A DNA stretch of 64,000 bases from Homarus americanus (lineage: Eukaryota; Arthropoda; Malacostraca; Decapoda; Nephropidae), in NCBI RefSeq assembly GCF_018991925.1, contig NW_024754732.1:916001-980000 (forward strand), written 5' to 3'. A model generated the notes under the pieces. That model worked only from the letters and a program-made list of their open reading frames with translations, was not told where the DNA came from and did no database searches. The position numbers and the translations under genes were made by a program. Each line of letters opens with the position of its first letter. The stretch's first letter is position 1. Positions 10,561 through 21,899 of this stretch are shown here, in pieces.

Positions 10561-13319
10561 GCGCTCGAAATTGTTCCCTCGGGCGGGGAAAAAAACAAAA
10601 AAATTTAGTCAGGTCTGGAAAGGCTGACAAAAAGTTACCCAAAATTTCTCTCTCGTACCATGTTGCTTGAGGTGGGTGAACACATCACTTGCCCCCTCCT
10701 CCTAAGGCTCCATGGATTCCCACCCAGGGTAGAGCTAATCCCATTTAGTCTACTCCAGTTGTGGAGACGTACAGTGCAGTGGTCTACAAACAGTTTATTG
10801 TAATATACGAGTACGTTGTGTCGTGTAAGACATAGTTGTATCAAATCCAGATGATGAATAAAATTTACGAAATAAGGTCAGTTTGTATTTTTTTTCTGGA
10901 AGTGACTCAGTGTGGTAGTATTGGTGGTTGTGTGAGGCAAGTTTCCTCTGGCTAGTAGGCAAGGCGAAGCATCTCACTCCTGGGGAAACTCCACGGGAGA
11001 CATCTGCGACCACATTATAATCACCCGGGGGAAACTTTTTAAAAAGTAGCACAGGTGAAGAAGTTTTAGATTGTGCCCGTAACAGTAGCACCAGTTGTCC
11101 TTGACTCCTACTTGTTTTTAATCAAATTTAGGCAATGGTTGGAACACATAAAGTGACCATTACGTAAGCAGACATTTCAGAACACTAAGCACACAGAGGT
11201 AAAATAATACAAAGGGTAAACTCAAAGAAAAGAAGAAAAAAAAAAGACATTTGACAGCCACCTGAAAGTTGCCACTAAAGTTTGAGTAAAATGATTTTTA
11301 TTTAAACGAATTACTATACATAAAATATAGCAAAAGGCGCCATGAATACTTAAACAATATCACGTTAATATTCAAAACCCGAGACTAATACGACGCTCCA
11401 ACACCATAAATATCGCTTTACCCTGGGTACTTTTGTGTGCCTTAATCCAGCTAACGAATTTAGATTAGATTAAACCAATTTCGATAGACAGACAAATGTA
11501 TATTAGAGCTCGAGTAATGTTTAACCCAGACACCAGGCACTCACTAGTCATCCACTTGGAAGGAGCCGAACTTGTAGTAGTACTCTTAAGACATTTCCTA
11601 TCTGTGTGCCGCCACTTTCACATTCCACAACAACGTCAAATGAGAGTGTTGGAAAACTGAGTTTCTCCGTACCAAGTGTTCCGAGCACTGTGTAATTCCC
11701 ACCTCACTAACTGTACACGTCGAAATACCACAAAGAAAAAAAATGACAACTATTATACTGTGACTCTACTTACACTTATGGTCCTGATCACAATGGGGCT
11801 TTCCCTTACCGGTAATTTGCACCATGGTCATTTAATAGTGTAGTGTACACGTGAGTTGTGCCACTCAAGAGAGCTCAGGCTCAGCCATGTCAATATTTGT
11901 GTAGGCTACTGAGATAATCGAGGTCAGGACAAAAGCCTCCTGGGTGCTGATCACTAGTCCGCTCGCCATAATGTACAGTGTTAAACGAAATACTCTATAC
12001 TTACACTATTCTATGTAATTTACCCAACATAGGAGGGAATGATATAAAGGTGATAATTCAATCTCCTGTGTTTATTAACGTCACCATTGTGGATGTTATT
12101 TTAATACTTTAGCTTTTATGGTTCTTCATTATACAGTATATAAATTTAAGAGGAAAATTAAATTTAAGAACTTTTGAGATTCATAAAGGAATGTACTTAA
12201 CTCCATGAGTCCGATGACTCAACCTCATGAGTATAATTAGTTTGTTGACTACAAAGACTTAACCCCTTGAGTATGATGATTTTATTAACCCCTTTTGCAC
12301 AATGACAACCCATTGAGTACAGTGATTTAACTCCTTGAGTACAGTCATCTTACTTGGCAAATATATCATCGTACTCAAAGCGGTTAACTAGGGCGTCAGG
12401 CAAATTAATATTGTTATTTTTAGGCTTAGGTTAAAACACCTTCATTTACGCGAAAAAAATTACCCCCAAAAGACGCCAGATTCGCCGTCATATTTTCCTT
12501 ACACCCCAACGTGTTCCTTGTTCCTGGGAAGTGAGTGCCCCGTTAGACCAGGTCAGCCCACCGTCACACCGGTTATGAAGCAGGGAAACAAAAACAATGT
12601 TAAAAATCTATCACGAACACAGCCGGGGAGACGTAAATTACTAATACTTTCTGGGCGGCATAAACCAGCCAAGCCTAAATACTTTCAGCTCATAAAATCT
12701 ACACCTAAAATCGTAAGGTTTTATACTTGGGTTTGGCCTTGGGTCTTCTGCATTAATAAAAAATAAAAGTCCTGTTCTTCGTTTATCTCTTTGCACGAGA
12801 AATCTTGTGTTTTAGGACAAACTTATAGCTGTACTTTAAGATGGATTCCTGGCGTTCATTAATCTCAATTGCAAATATTGTTTTTTTTCTTCAGATTCCT
12901 CAACGCCTTGACAGTTTTTGTATAACCTAGTGAATATATGATAAGTGCACACGTATAGTTAATCAAGTAATAGAATATTATTTACCAACCATTCAACGCT
13001 GAGCTACGGCAACTGCGACCTTGTGTCACCCCGCAGTGGAGCTGTTAATCCAGTATTTTCCTCGTTGTCACTAACACAATTCTAAACCACGTCGATCCTG
13101 CACTCAGCACTAGTTCATTTAATATACGAATGGGCTGTTGTGTGCACTAGACGATAATATAAATAAGTGGAAAGCGCACAGTCAGTTTCCTCAGCAGCAC
13201 GAGCTAGACATCCTCCCCACCCAGCGTTGCGGTCCAAACTGCGTCTCGGAGCTTGTTTCTGTGAAATTACTCCCGGGACGTCCCGTCCGCATCCGAAACC
13301 TTGTGTAAGACTACAATAC
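10561..13319. other. 2.7-kb stretch without confident features
   Basis: Mixed AT-rich sequence. At about 12,190-12,370, loosely repeated phrases like TTAACCCCTTGAGTAYGATG form a decayed minisatellite. A plus frame at about 13,150-13,305 stays open without an ATG, and I could not assign it. Open frames at 10,635-11,091 (-) and 12,518-12,766 (+) match nothing I know. Confidence 0.35.
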
Positions 13320-14545
13320 CTTTTTGCGTTACTTTGCTTTGTATTCTCTTCGCCAACCATCGGCATGTTAGCCGCTCTGGCGGTCGGTCGGTCACGCCTC
13401 TGTTACGCACTGTTGGCAGGTACTGAGCATGTACTGGCTCTGTTGCACACTGTTGGCAAGTACTGAGCATGTATTGGCTCTGTTGCACACTGTTGGCAAG
13501 TACTGAGCATGTACTGCCTCTGTTGCACACTGTTGGCAAGTATTGAGCATGTACTGGCTCTGTTGCACACTGTTTGCAAGTACTAAGCATGTATGGGCTC
13601 TGTTGCACACTGTTTGCAAGTACTGAGCATGCATGTACTGGCTCTGTTGGCCTGTACTACTGGGCATTATACTGGCTCTATTGGCAAGTACTGGGCATGT
13701 ACTTTTTTTTACGTTTACTGGCTCTGCTGGCAAGTACCGGGGACATACTGGCTCTCTGTTGGCAAGTTGTGGGCATGTATTGGCTCTATGCTGCACACTT
13801 GGCAAGTACCGGGTATGTACTGGCCCTGTTGCACACCGTTGGCAAGTATTATTCATGTACTGGCTCTTTGTTACACAATGTTGGCAAGTATTAGACATGT
13901 ACTGGCTCTGTTGCACACTGTTGGCAAGTATTATGCATGTACTGGCTGTCTGTTACACTCTGTTGACAAATACTGGGCATGTACTGGCTCTCTGTTACAC
14001 AATGTTGGCAAGTATTAGACATGTACTGTTGCACACTGTTGGCAAGTATTATGCATGTACTGGCTGTCTGTTACACTCTGTTGACAAATACTGGCATGTA
14101 CTGGCTCTTTGTTACACAATGTTGGCAAGTATTAGACATGTACTGGCTCTGTTGCACACTGTTGGCAAGTATTATGCATGTACTGGCTGTCTGTTACACT
14201 CTGTTGACAAATACTGGGCATGTACTGGCTCTCTGTTACACAATGTTGGCAAGTATTAGACATGTACTGGTTCTCTGTTGGCAAGTACTGGGCATATACT
14301 AGCTCTCTGTTGGCAAGTACTGAGCATGTACTGGCTCTGTTGGCAAGTACTGAGCATGTACTGGCTCTGTTGGCAAGTACTGAGCATGTACTGTCTCTGT
14401 TGGCAAGTACTGAGCATGTACTGGCTCTGTTGGCAAGTACTGAGCATGTACTGGCTCTGTTGCACACTGTTGGCAAATACTGAGCATGTACCGGCTCTCT
14501 GTTGGCAAATACTGGGTATATATTGGTTCTCTGTTGGTAAGTACT
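13320..14545 (-). mobile_element. LINE 3' UTR fragment expanded into a 40/30-bp satellite
   Basis: Read on the minus strand, 13,320-13,420 is the same 3' UTR end found behind the LINE at 19.5 kb and the LINE tail at 53.2 kb. It has a conserved AGCGGCTAAC box, then GGCGAAGAG, then an A-rich tail. Upstream on the minus strand the UTR monomer is amplified through to 14,545. It is a 40-bp unit containing GTTGGCAAGTACTGAGCATG and ACTGGCTCTGTTGCACAC (plus-strand reading; starts at 13,441 and 13,481). From about 14,290 to 14,460 the unit is a 30-bp form lacking TGCACACTGT. No LINE coding sequence follows beyond 14,545. All open frames of 60-208 codons here are repeat products. Confidence 0.8.
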
Positions 14546-14709
14546 TGCAGGTGACCCTTGGCAATAATTTCATTGTCCTTATTTTTATAGGCGTTCTATA
14601 GGATTTTGAAAGGCTAAAAAAATTAGGAAAGTTTTTAAATGCCTCTCGGAACCTTGAAAGTTTGAGAAAAGTTTATTCTTTTGAGGGGGTTTCATCTGTT
14701 GATTAAGCA
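14546..14709. other. Unassigned short stretch
   Basis: AT-rich sequence between satellite and telomere-like repeat. Nothing supported. Confidence 0.4.
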
Positions 14710-14790
14710 CCTTTACATTAATCTAACCTAACATAACCTAATATAACTTAACCTAACTTAACCTAACTTAACCTAACCTAATCTGCCCTC
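14710..14790. repeat. Degenerate (CCTAA)n telomere-like repeat
   Basis: Runs of TAACCTAAC, TAACTTAACC and similar words, about 80 bp, followed by a G run. Confidence 0.8.
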
Positions 14791-14855
14791 AATAAGCTTG
14801 GGGGGGGGGGTGCTAAATCTTCACACAGTCTCCTAAATATTAACTTGCACCATAG

Positions 14856-14983
14856 GATGTGGAAACACGCGAGGAGGGAGGAACGCCAGCCATCGTAGAA
14901 TCCATCCGTGCTGGTCTGGTTATGCAGCTCAAGAACGCCATCAGTCCCGACTACATAGCTGCTCGCAATACACATCTCTCCAG
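14856..14983 (+). CDS. Internal exon of a PLP-dependent class V aminotransferase (cysteine desulfurase-like)
   Basis: The 128-bp segment lies between an acceptor (AACTTGCACCATAG) and a donor (CCAG|GTACTT). It is open in phase 0 and ends with two bases of the next codon. It reads DVETREEGGTPAIVESIRAG, then LVMQLKNAISPDYIAARNTH and LSR. The REEGGTPAI-ESIRAGL block followed by QLK-A and a helix starting with A-R matches, from memory, the region after the PLP lysine in class V (NifS/SufS-like) enzymes. There the GTP-turn helps form the active site. The reading frame would hit a stop soon after the donor, which supports splicing. I could not find the preceding exon with the PLP lysine or the following cysteine-bearing exon, so catalysis cannot be judged. 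A shadow frame lies on the minus strand. Satellites of 40 bp flank it 310 bp upstream and 86 bp downstream. It could be a decayed copy, but the segment itself shows no lesion. Confidence 0.6.
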
Positions 14984-15069
14984 GTACTTCTGAACACTGC
15001 TGTACATTTATTTATATACGGTAATGTAATTGAGGTATGAGTACTGTCTGGGTGTGAGGTTTTGGTTAT

Positions 15070-15697
15070 GAGAGACTGGATGTGAGAGACTGTGGTGTGA
15101 GAGAAATGATGTGTTGGATGTGAGAGACTGGTAGGTGTGAGAGAAATGATGTGTTGGATGTGAGAGACTGGTAGGTGTGAGAGAAATGATGTGTTGGATG
15201 TGAGAGACTGGAAGGTGTGAGAGAAATGATGTGTTGGATGTGAGAGACTGGTAGGTGTGAGAGAAATGATGTGTTGGATGTGAGAGACTGGTAGGTGTGA
15301 GAGAAATGATGTGTTGGATGTGAGAGACTGGTAGGTGTGGGAGAAATGATGTGTTGGATGTGAGAGACTGGTAGGTGTGAGAGAAATGATGTGTTGGATG
15401 TGAGATGATGTGAGAGACTGGTAGGTGTGAGAGAAATGATGTGTTGGATGTGAGAGACTGGAAGGTGTGAGAGAAATGATGTGTTGGATGTGAGAGACTG
15501 GTAGGTGTGAGAGAAATGATGTGTTGGATATGAGAGACTGGTAGGTGTGAGAGAAATGATGTGTTGGATGTGAGAGACTGGTAGGTGTGGGAGAAATGAT
15601 GTGTTGGATGTGAGAGACTGGTAGGTGTGGGAGAAATGATGTGTTGGATGCGAGAGACTGGTAGGTGTGAGAGAAATGATGTGTTGGATGTGAGATA
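15070..15697. repeat. 40-bp satellite (GTGAGAGAAATGATGTGTTG)
   Basis: About fifteen and a half copies of a 40-bp unit, e.g. TGAGAGACTG at 15,121 and 15,161. The array is very homogeneous, with rare single-base variants, and one copy near 15,400 carries a 14-bp partial duplication. The 217-codon minus frame is open because 40 bp cycles through three frames, giving a 40-residue peptide period. It is not a gene. Confidence 0.95.
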
Positions 15698-15734
15698 TGA
15701 AAGCGTTTATGTCGCTCATTATAAGCTGGGATGG

Positions 15735-15795
15735 AGGTTCCTTTCTCTGTCTCTCAGCATCCCCTCAGATCTCTGGATGGTAATGAGGCATCACA
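15735..15795 (+). other. Weak exon-like segment with strong splice signals
   Basis: A pyrimidine-rich acceptor ending CTGTCTCTCAG at 15,759 is followed 39 bases later by donor CACAG|GTAAG. In the phase left by the 14,856 exon it is open (about 13 residues), but the residues do not resemble the class V aminotransferase continuation. It may be an alternative exon or chance. Confidence 0.2.
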
Positions 15796-15797
15796 GG

Positions 15798-16310
15798 TAA
15801 GATTGAAAGGTGAATATAACTGCTGAGATGAATGGGGGCTGAGGATGTAGGGGTTAAAATATCTTATTTTTTGTTACCAGTGACGACTTTGGGAGGGATA
15901 TTAGTACTGGAAGCTGGTCAGTTTTAGAGGCACATGGATAATTTTTACGGGATTTTAGGCTTTTTTTCAGGAAACTTTCAGAATTAATGAAGTGTTGGGA
16001 AATGTTGACTCCCCAAATAGACTGCCACTTCTGTCGCGTATGTGTGGGGGGCAGAATAAAGATATGGTGATTTGTAAGCATTGGCACCTGTAGGCCTAAG
16101 TCCACGCGGGGCACGGAAGCTCTCTCTCTGTAACTCTGGGAATTTCATATGGGCAGGTCAGTGTAAATTGGTGTACGTCAGAGTACTTACAGAGGTGTAT
16201 CTAGAGTTTTATATACAGTTTACAGCCTTGCAACATGTTATACTTAATATAATAACTTAGTTAATAAGTTGTGTGTTAGTCCAAACGTGTTTACTGGCAT
16301 GATTGGCCAT
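15798..16310. other. Unassigned stretch
   Basis: Non-coding. An 86-codon minus frame at 15,854-16,114 has no recognisable domain. Confidence 0.35.
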
Positions 16311-16670
16311 CATGCTGGTGATGTCACTGTTCACTGCCATACAGGACAGAGCGGGTAGTGCATGTGAGAGCAAGAGCGCCAGCACAACCAGTGAACAAAG
16401 GGACACCCGCCATTTGCTCTACCTCCCACCCAGGAGGAGGCGAGCGCCATGTAAACAATGTCGCCTCTGACCACAAATTTGCTAGCCCACACTGATTAGT
16501 CTTCAATTAGAATATGACGTCCAATGTATATGAACCACTGTCCTGCGTGGCAGTGAACAGTGACATCACCGACATGAATCTGACCTATATATATACTGTT
16601 AATGAATATGATGTATTTCTTTGTGTATGAACCTCTGTCCTGCGTGGCAGTAAGAAGTGATACCACCCTC
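16311..16670. repeat. Inverted and direct repeat cluster with 39-bp arms
   Basis: Arms 16,311-16,349 and 16,538-16,576 are reverse complements with about four mismatches. The core is GATGTCACTGTTCACTGCCA. A third, direct copy of the right arm starts near 16,629 (CCTCTGTCCTGCGTGGCAGT). The spacer between the inverted arms is about 190 bp and GC-richer than its surroundings. It resembles a foldback or MITE remnant. I found no clear target duplication. Confidence 0.75.
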
Positions 16671-16739
16671 AGTGTCAAGACCTGACTGAATTACTCAGAA
16701 TAGGCAAACCGTACTGCAAGCTTTGTCAAAAAAAAATTT

Positions 16740-19668
16740 AAACTAAAAAACTGACCACAAACCACAAGGGATACAATAAACGAGGCAACTGCAGAGAATG
16801 GAGGAGGGAAGGAGACACTACCAAAACCAGAGACATTACAGACGACAATTTCCGGCTTGAAAGTCATGTACACTAATATTGACACATCCCTCGACAAGAG
16901 AGCGGAGTTTGTAACAATACTGAGGGTACATCAACCCGATATAATAGTGTTGTAGAACTGTTGTATAAAAACAGGAGAATCGAACCGGAGGAATGTGAGT
17001 TCAATATAGAAGGATATGACTCATTTACAAACCTTTTCCAGGAAACTTGCAATAAGGGTGTGTTTATCTATGCTAGGCAAGACCTTAGAGCCAGCCAGGT
17101 GAGGGTGCGGGGAGAGGATGTTTTCAAAGAATCAAAGTGGTGTAAAATTAAACTGAAGGGGAGAGACTTACTCATTGTTGGACATATCTACAGATCCCCA
17201 AACTGTAGCGTATTAAACCAGATAAACTTAAGAAACCTTAATTGACAATGTAACGGTGCAGAACCCCTTGCCACCTACTTGTCATGGGGGACTTTAATTA
17301 TGGCGACATCGACTGGAGAAATGAATCCACGCTAAACGACCTAAATACTCCAGCCACTCGTTTAGTCGAAACTATGAGAGACAATTTTTTATTCCAACAT
17401 GTTAAAGATCTGACTCACTATAGAGGGGAGCAAACATCCAAACCGCTGGACCTCCTCATAACTAACGAGGAGGGTATGGTATGGTGGCCAATCTGGAACA
17501 TGTAGCCCCAGTTGGCACCAGTCACCACGTAACGTCTTTCAGATTTAACTGTTACTTGGTTCATGACGAAACTAGGTCCAGGTTCAAATATTACAAAGAA
17601 AATTACGGTGAGATGAGAGAGGAGATGAAGAGTATACATTGGTCTGACTTACAAAGGAATAAGAACGCAGATGCTACACTGAATATCATAGCCAGTAAAG
17701 TAAACCATTCGATCAACAAATATATACCTAAGATCAAACCCAGTGCCTCCAAGAAAACAAGGAAACCACTCCACATGAACCATGCGGCGATCGGCAAAGT
17801 TAAGAAGAAAACTCAGGATTTCGAGACGTGGGTTAGGACAAATGATGAGCAGGACAGGAGGATATATGCCAGATCAAGGAACCAAGCAAAGTTAGATTGT
17901 AGAAAGGCTGGAAAAGAATTCCAGAGACAGATTGCTAGTGAGGTCAAGTCAAACCCAAAGGCTTTTTACCACTACACAAAATCAATATTAAGAACGCGTG
18001 TAGGTATATCGGACCTGAGGCTTGAAGATGGCAGTTATCGGTGTTCACAAGAGAGAATGCGAACAATCTTCATGCGTTTGAGGAAAGGCGGTTTGACACA
18101 CAGCTGACCCACATTTCGTTCTCGGACGAGGTTATAAGAGATAAACTGTCAAGGCTAAAGATTCAAAAGACTCCCTACCCAGATATGATAATCCCCAGAG
18201 TGTTAAGAGAACTGTGTAATGAGCTTGCCGAGGCCCTTAAGATCCTGTTCTGCAAATGCCTGTAGGAGCAAAAGGTCTCCGACGATTGGAAGATGGCTTA
18301 TGTGAGTCCTATATTCAAGAAGGGCAATCGTCACTCTAAGAATAATTATAGACCAGTAAGCCTGACCAGTATAGTGTGCAAAGTACTAGAGAGCATCGCA
18401 TGAGATGCCATGATAGAACATTTGCTACAAAATTTTGTAAAGGAATGCCAACACGGTTTTATGCCGGGAAGATCCTGCTTAACACAATTAATCAAGGACA
18501 AGATGTTTTGACTGAAATTCTATAACAAGGCGGAAATATCGACAATATATACCTAGATTTTGCCAAGGCTTTCAACAGAGTACCCCATGAAACGCTGAAA
18601 ATTAAACTGGAAGGGTACGGGATTTGGGGAAGTGCTCTAGTGTGGATCAGAGACTTTCTGCATGACCGCAAATAGTGCGTGGTGATACCTGGTACGAAAT
18701 CGTCATGTGTACCTGTGACTAACGAGGTACCACAGGGAAGTGTATTGGACCCATTGTTGTTTGTCCGCTTCATTAATGACATGCCGGAAGCTATACACTC
18801 CTCCATACAAATGTTTGCGGACGATGCCAAGTTATTTCAGGAAATTAAGAACCAAGCAGACTGTGAAGAGCTGCCGAAGTGCAAAAGAATGCACCTGGGT
18901 CACACCAATAGTAAGAAGACGTATCACATGCCCCAATAAGACGAAGAGACTGCATTAATTGAGACCAAATGTGAAAAGGACCTAGGTGTGTATGCAGACA
19001 ATGAATTTAAGTTCTCGGGCCATTGTGAGAAGAAGGTGAATTAGGCAATGAAACTAGTAGGTCTTATAAGAAAGTCGTTTAGATATCTGGATGGTCTGTC
19101 CTTCGTCACGATCTTCAAGAGTGAGCTGCTTCCCCGTCTGGTCCCCGAGGTATGCTAGAGACTGTCAGTTGACTGAACATGTCCAAAGGAGGGCCACCAG
19201 ACTGGTTCCTGCTCTACAGAATCTCAGTTACCCAGAGAGATTGGAGTGCCTGCAACTACCAAACTTATATTACAGACGGGCGAGGGGCGACTTAATTGAA
19301 GTGTATAAACATCTCAGGGGGCACTACTCGGTCGAATGTACATACCTGGAGCTGGCGGACGTCCACCCCACAAGGAGTCACAGCTAAAGGTTGAAGAAGC
19401 CACAAGTTGAGTAAACCGTGAGGGCAAATTTGTTCGTATTGAGAATTGTGAACTCTTGGAAAAATCTACTGGAGAACGTTGTGACGGCATCGAGTGTGAG
19501 CTCATTTACGGCTAGATTTGACTAACCCTGGTGCAGGTTCCGATATGTCTAGGAGCCAGTGCATGCCTAGTAGACCAGTACTTGCCAACAGGGGGTATCA
19601 GAGACTCGACCGATTGCCAAAGCGGCTAACGAGCAGCTCAGTGGCGAAGAGGATAAAAGTAAAAGTAT
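16740..19668 (+). mobile_element. Near-full-length, inactivated LINE (CR1/Jockey group) with its 3' UTR
   Basis: In order along the plus strand: an N-terminal endonuclease (GLKVMYTNIDTSLDKRAEF at about 16,855; GVFIYARQDLRAS; IVGHIYRSPNCSV; MGDFNYGDIDW at 17,284; PLDLLITNE), a linker (17,481-18,107), and a reverse transcriptase. RT marks are SPIFKKGNRHSKNNYRPVSL at about 18,307, NIYLDFAKAFNRVPHETL at about 18,540, NEVPQGSVLDPLLF at about 18,720 and the catalytic-type FADDAK at about 18,817. The C-terminal part has WSPRYARDCQLTEHVQRRAT at about 19,140 and a RIVNSWKNL block at about 19,440. At least six frameshifts or stops break the frame, including TAG at 17,503, 18,263, after LESIA at 18,402 and DRK-stop at 18,674. 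The 3' UTR (about 19,530-19,668) holds one or two copies of the GCCAGT...CTTGCCAACAG monomer. It ends GGCGAAGAGGATAAAAGTAA. Confidence 0.9.
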
Positions 19669-20760
19669 CTTACAGAATAGATAATGTATAGGTATTTAAA
19701 TTATTGTTGAATATTTTATTGACATTACAACTCCAATATTGTAGAACATGTGTACAACAGGACATGATAGTAAAGGCTAAACTCGCTGAAGGGTATTCAA
19801 ACACCCTTCTCATGTGTGTCTCGGGCCAACAGGACATGAACCCAGGACGCAGTGATGAGTCAGATGCATAATTCAAGAAGGAATTAATTAATAATAAGTA
19901 ACTAGTATTTGATCATTATTAACTTTGTGTATTATAAGCAATTATTTTTCAATAATTAATGCTGAATAATTATGCAGTTTGAGATTAATAGTTGCCATTA
20001 ATAATATTATTATGAATAGTTAAAATAACGGGTTTATTATTGTCATAAGCTTATATATACTATTATATATTAATAAAAAATATAAATAAAGTAAAAAGTA
20101 AGAAAATAAAAGTAGTGAATTTATAGTTGTCAAAGTGATGGTTCTCCGACGACTGACTTAAGTTTAGTTTAGCATTAATAAATTACCATTAGGGGGAATT
20201 TAGTCTATAATTAAACATTATAATTAGAGTTTAATTTATTTATATTATGTAATATTTATTAATAAAATAATTTATTAAAGTAATTATCATGAAAACTTGT
20301 AATTACTGAAAGATAAGCGAGAGAATCGACCAAGGTGTAGCAGGTCAACAACAATAAACTTGGTCGTCATGTGGGCCTTCCTCTCTCCTTCGTGGTAAGT
20401 TAATATTATGTATGTATGTCCTTGTTAAGTAAATAAATAGACACAACACAGTAAGTCAAATGTAGCAACACAAAGCAGATCACATCAAACTTTTGTTTAT
20501 CTTTGTTTACCGCATAATGTATACAGTACTGATATATTTTATATATATGTGTGTATAATAATGTATTTGGTAAATCTTTTCTTTCGGACATTAGTCCTTA
20601 GTAGTTCACCAAAATGTTTTCCAGTGTATTTTTTTTTTTTAATCGAATCTGACCTTCATTTTTGTTGGAAATTGCTCGTTTTTGCCCCACCCCGACCCCC
20701 CATCAATAATGGGGGAGAGCTTGGGAAATCGGGGTTTTGGGATGGGGGAGAACACGAAAA
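19669..20760. other. AT-rich non-coding stretch
   Basis: Very AT-rich (19,660-20,330). A weak start-plus-donor (ATG at 20,369 reading MWAFLSPS, donor GTAAGT) exists near 20,395. It does not splice in frame to the 21,580 module. Confidence 0.4.
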
Positions 20761-20764
20761 CGAG

Positions 20765-20915
20765 TCGTCTAACTTAACCAAACCTAATCTAACCTAACCA
20801 AACCTAGCCAAACCTAACCAAACCAAGCCAAACCTAACCAAACCAAACCTAACCTCTAGCCAGGGACCCCGGAAGGCTTAGCTTAAACTAACCTAACCTC
20901 TCCTATCCTAACCTA
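20765..20915. repeat. CCTAA/CCAAA telomere-like degenerate repeat
   Basis: Mixed AACCTAACC, AACCAAACC and AGCCAAACC words over about 150 bp, with one non-repeat interruption near 20,855-20,883. Confidence 0.8.
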
Positions 20916-21579
20916 TCGTATCCTATTCATTTCCAACTCATGTAAATGGGGTTCAAAAGACTCAAAATCATGAGATGTAAATGTTTCAGTAGTTTTAAAC
21001 TCTGTGGCGCGCCATGTCCGAAAGTACAATTCCTTAATTAGAAGTGGAAGGACCAGGGATAGGTTCAGGGTCAACCTCTGATGCTTGTTTTTTCTAAATT
21101 TACAAGGCAATTTACAGTGCGGGCACTCAACAGACGTATGGAGAACACCGTGATTACGTACTTTCTTAGTAAGATGTTTATAAAGAAAAGTACAATACTG
21201 GGTTTGATCTTGGCATATTCAAGCCAAGTTCCTTTATAAACACTATAACTGTAGCACAAGACCAACAACAAACTTCACACGCCACGTTACGCTGAAAATA
21301 AAACTGGCGTTGGAAAGAACACGGCTGCATTACTGCCGGAAAGACACAGTAGTGCACCTTAGGTGCCTAATTATGTACAAAACAAAGCATTTGCACAAAA
21401 AATGATTATCATATCAGAACTCACTATTTGTTGAAAATAAAGTAAGAAAATAAACAGTGAAACAAATAACTTGTCCGCAGGTCAGTCGTCAATATAAACC
21501 ATTTTATGTCTGGCTCTAACCTAATCTAACCTCACCTCCCCAACGTTTTTATTGTAAATATAATTTTTGTTTCTTACAG
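20916..21579. other. Unassigned stretch
   Basis: Non-coding mixed sequence. Its right end becomes a T-rich acceptor tract (TTTTTGTTTCTTACAG at 21,564-21,579). Confidence 0.4.
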
Positions 21580-21741
21580 GAGATGTTACAACAAAGCTTT
21601 GGGAAATTGAACTGCTCCATAACAGATGAAAATGACAAATGGAGCATGGAACAAGAGCTGCCACCATCACTATCACCAACACTACCACCACCATGGCACT
21701 ATCATCACTGCCACTACCACAGCACTACCACCTATAGCAAG
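21580..21741 (+). other. Exon-like module 1 (intact 54-codon frame)
   Basis: This segment is bounded by a good acceptor (TTTGTTTCTTACAG) and the donor AAG|GTAAAC. It is 162 bp, exactly 54 codons with no stop: EMLQQSFGKLNCSITDENDK, then a Pro/Ser/Thr/His-rich tail (LPPSLSPTLPPPWHYHHCHY). Modules 2 and 3 at 24,364 and 25,774 share the same acceptor tract and flanks but contain stops. The locus could be a small gene with duplicated exons, a spliced noncoding RNA, or a transposon-carried exon. The Pro/His tail derives from a CCA/CAC-rich repeat. Confidence 0.35.
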
Positions 21742-21899
21742 GTAAACTATAGGAACAGCTCTTATAGCCTATACAGGAAGTCTTTGTGCCCACCAAACTC
21801 CTAAGACAAGTTGTTGTAAATGTGCTGCTGTTAGTCATTTGTCTGTCTGTCGGTCTTCCTTTTTTATATTTTTCGATCTATATAACGGTCAGTGGTTCC

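Noticed and set aside
13574..14601. Many 60-208 codon frames on both strands
   Set aside because: All are translations of the 40/30-bp satellite. The same Trp/Leu/Tyr words recur with the DNA period.
15066..15719. A 217-codon minus-strand frame with a 40-residue internal repeat
   Set aside because: It is fully explained by a 40-bp tandem unit that contains no stop in that strand's frames.
20369..21741. Splicing MWAFLSPS (20,369) to the 21,580 module as a secreted protein
   Set aside because: The junction creates a stop after about ten codons.
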